NCBI GenBank assembly: GCA_045118075.1
Contig: JBGUOI010000039.1
Location: forward strand, 1 to 22,238
Length of the DNA: 22,238 nucleotides
Direction of reading: 5' to 3'
Origin: Merdiplasma sp045118075
Lineage (GTDB): Bacteria > Bacillota > Clostridia > Lachnospirales > Lachnospiraceae
The position numbers and the translations under genes are program-made. The notes under the pieces are model-generated. The model did not search any database. It was not told the DNA's origin and saw nothing but the letters and a program-made list of their open reading frames with translations. Of this stretch, positions 21,695 through 22,238 are shown one piece after another; within the stretch, counting starts at the first letter, position 1; each line of letters begins with the position of its first letter.

Positions 21695-22238
21695 TTAAAT
21701 CCCATCAGTTTTCTTGCAAGGCCGTAGAATTTGACTACGGCTTTTCTTCCGATCCATCCCGGAGCACGCTCCGCAAATCCGAGCGGGGTGTGCTTTAAAT
21801 GCCACCAGATCGGGAAGCTTTTTTCGCGGATATATTTCCAAAGTTCCTTTCTTTTCTCCATCAGTTCCTTGTCCTGCGAGATGATCATGAGGATATTCGT
21901 TACGACCGTGACCTTATCCAGGTAAATATACATGATCTTCTTGACATGACGGTCTTTTCCCCGGAAATCCGTTTCGGCCATGATATCCACCATGATCTTG
22001 TTGACCTTGATCTGCTGGTCGATCCGGCTGATCATGATCTGTTCATTGACCGACTGGTCCTCGCGGCCGATATAATAATGATAGAAATCCACATCCAGGT
22101 AATAGAGCTTCTTCACATACGGATACGGCTGGAAAGCAAAGATATTGTCCACATAGAAGGTATGCGCGGGAAGTTCAAGTCCGGAATCGATCAGGACCTG
22201 CCTGCGGTATATGATATTGTGCATCAGGATATACTGGG
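21691..22238 (-). CDS. Glycosyltransferase family 2-type protein, C-terminal fragment
   Basis: The last 181 codons of a gene that continues beyond the right edge. The visible part matches the end of family 2 glycosyltransferases of the surface-polysaccharide type: a HNIIYRRQVLIDSG segment, THTFYVDNIFAF-like motif (here PAHTFYVDNIFAF), then YYLDVDFYHYYIGREDQSVN, a common block in clostridial capsule/teichoic-type transferases. The C-terminal 80 residues are basic and amphipathic (WWHLKHTPLG and GRKAVVKFYGLARK) and may touch the membrane. No GT-A DxD motif is visible because the catalytic half is outside the window. Its stop codon overlaps that of the lipid kinase gene by 4 bp. Donor and acceptor are unknown. 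Confidence 0.8.
   Translation of the reverse strand, partial: QYILMHNIIYRRQVLIDSGLELPAHTFYVDNIFAFQPYPYVKKLYYLDVDFYHYYIGREDQSVNEQIMISRIDQQIKVNKIMVDIMAETDFRGKDRHVKKIMYIYLDKVTVVTNILMIISQDKELMEKRKELWKYIREKSFPIWWHLKHTPLGFAERAPGWIGRKAVVKFYGLARKLMGFN

Overview
The window looks like a chromosomal core region of a clostridial Firmicute, most likely Lachnospiraceae. This rests on the gene content and order (polA-coaE-walJ-like-ACT-PFL), clear AGGAGG-type ribosome binding sites with some TTG/GTG starts, near-consensus sigma-A promoters with 17-bp spacers, a DUF5721-like protein, and a GlnRS and HtpG whose sequences read like clostridial versions. This is family-level inference from memory of these proteins; no database was searched. 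I see no insertion sequence, integrase, phage gene or CRISPR array.

Left block (1-11805). Everything is on the minus strand, so transcription runs right to left. First come a rhomboid-fold membrane protein with a zinc-ribbon-like tail, an LTA-synthase-type sulfatase-fold membrane enzyme, and a diaminopimelate-decarboxylase-type PLP enzyme. A tRNA-Leu(CAA) with its own promoter follows. After it come two CDP-glycerol:glycerophosphotransferase-like proteins, an orphan zinc-finger (anti-sigma-type) membrane protein, DNA polymerase I, dephospho-CoA kinase, a WalJ-like metallo-hydrolase, an ACT-domain protein and the start of a PFL/UPF0210 protein. Genes below the tRNA are packed with 4-30 bp gaps or overlaps and probably form one operon that joins cell-surface polymer genes to replication and housekeeping genes.

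Middle (11806-15369). Back-to-back consensus promoters drive the rhomboid gene leftward and aroC (chorismate synthase) rightward. aroC ends in a strong terminator facing a lactonase-family beta-propeller gene. Then a small one-TM protein and a DUF5721-like protein are divergently transcribed from separate promoters.

Right (15274-22238). htpG (Hsp90) stands alone behind an almost perfect CIRCE (HrcA operator), which also has the form of the upstream gene's intrinsic terminator. The htpG terminator in turn overlaps the promoter and ribosome binding site of a TraX-family membrane protein gene. glnS and a YdcF-type gene form a minus-strand pair, divergent from a diacylglycerol/lipid kinase-like gene. 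That kinase gene converges on a glycosyltransferase fragment with overlapping stop codons.

I found no clearly new multi-gene system. The most distinctive signals are regulatory: the CIRCE/terminator before htpG, the terminator/promoter/SD overlap before traX, and the tRNA-hairpin-mRNA arrangement before the glycerophosphotransferase genes. Among proteins, the rhomboid-like protein without a catalytic dyad and the HtpG with two acidic linkers stand out. No stretch of more than 300 bases lacks a gene; the longest gaps (about 115-190 bp) hold the promoters and terminators listed.
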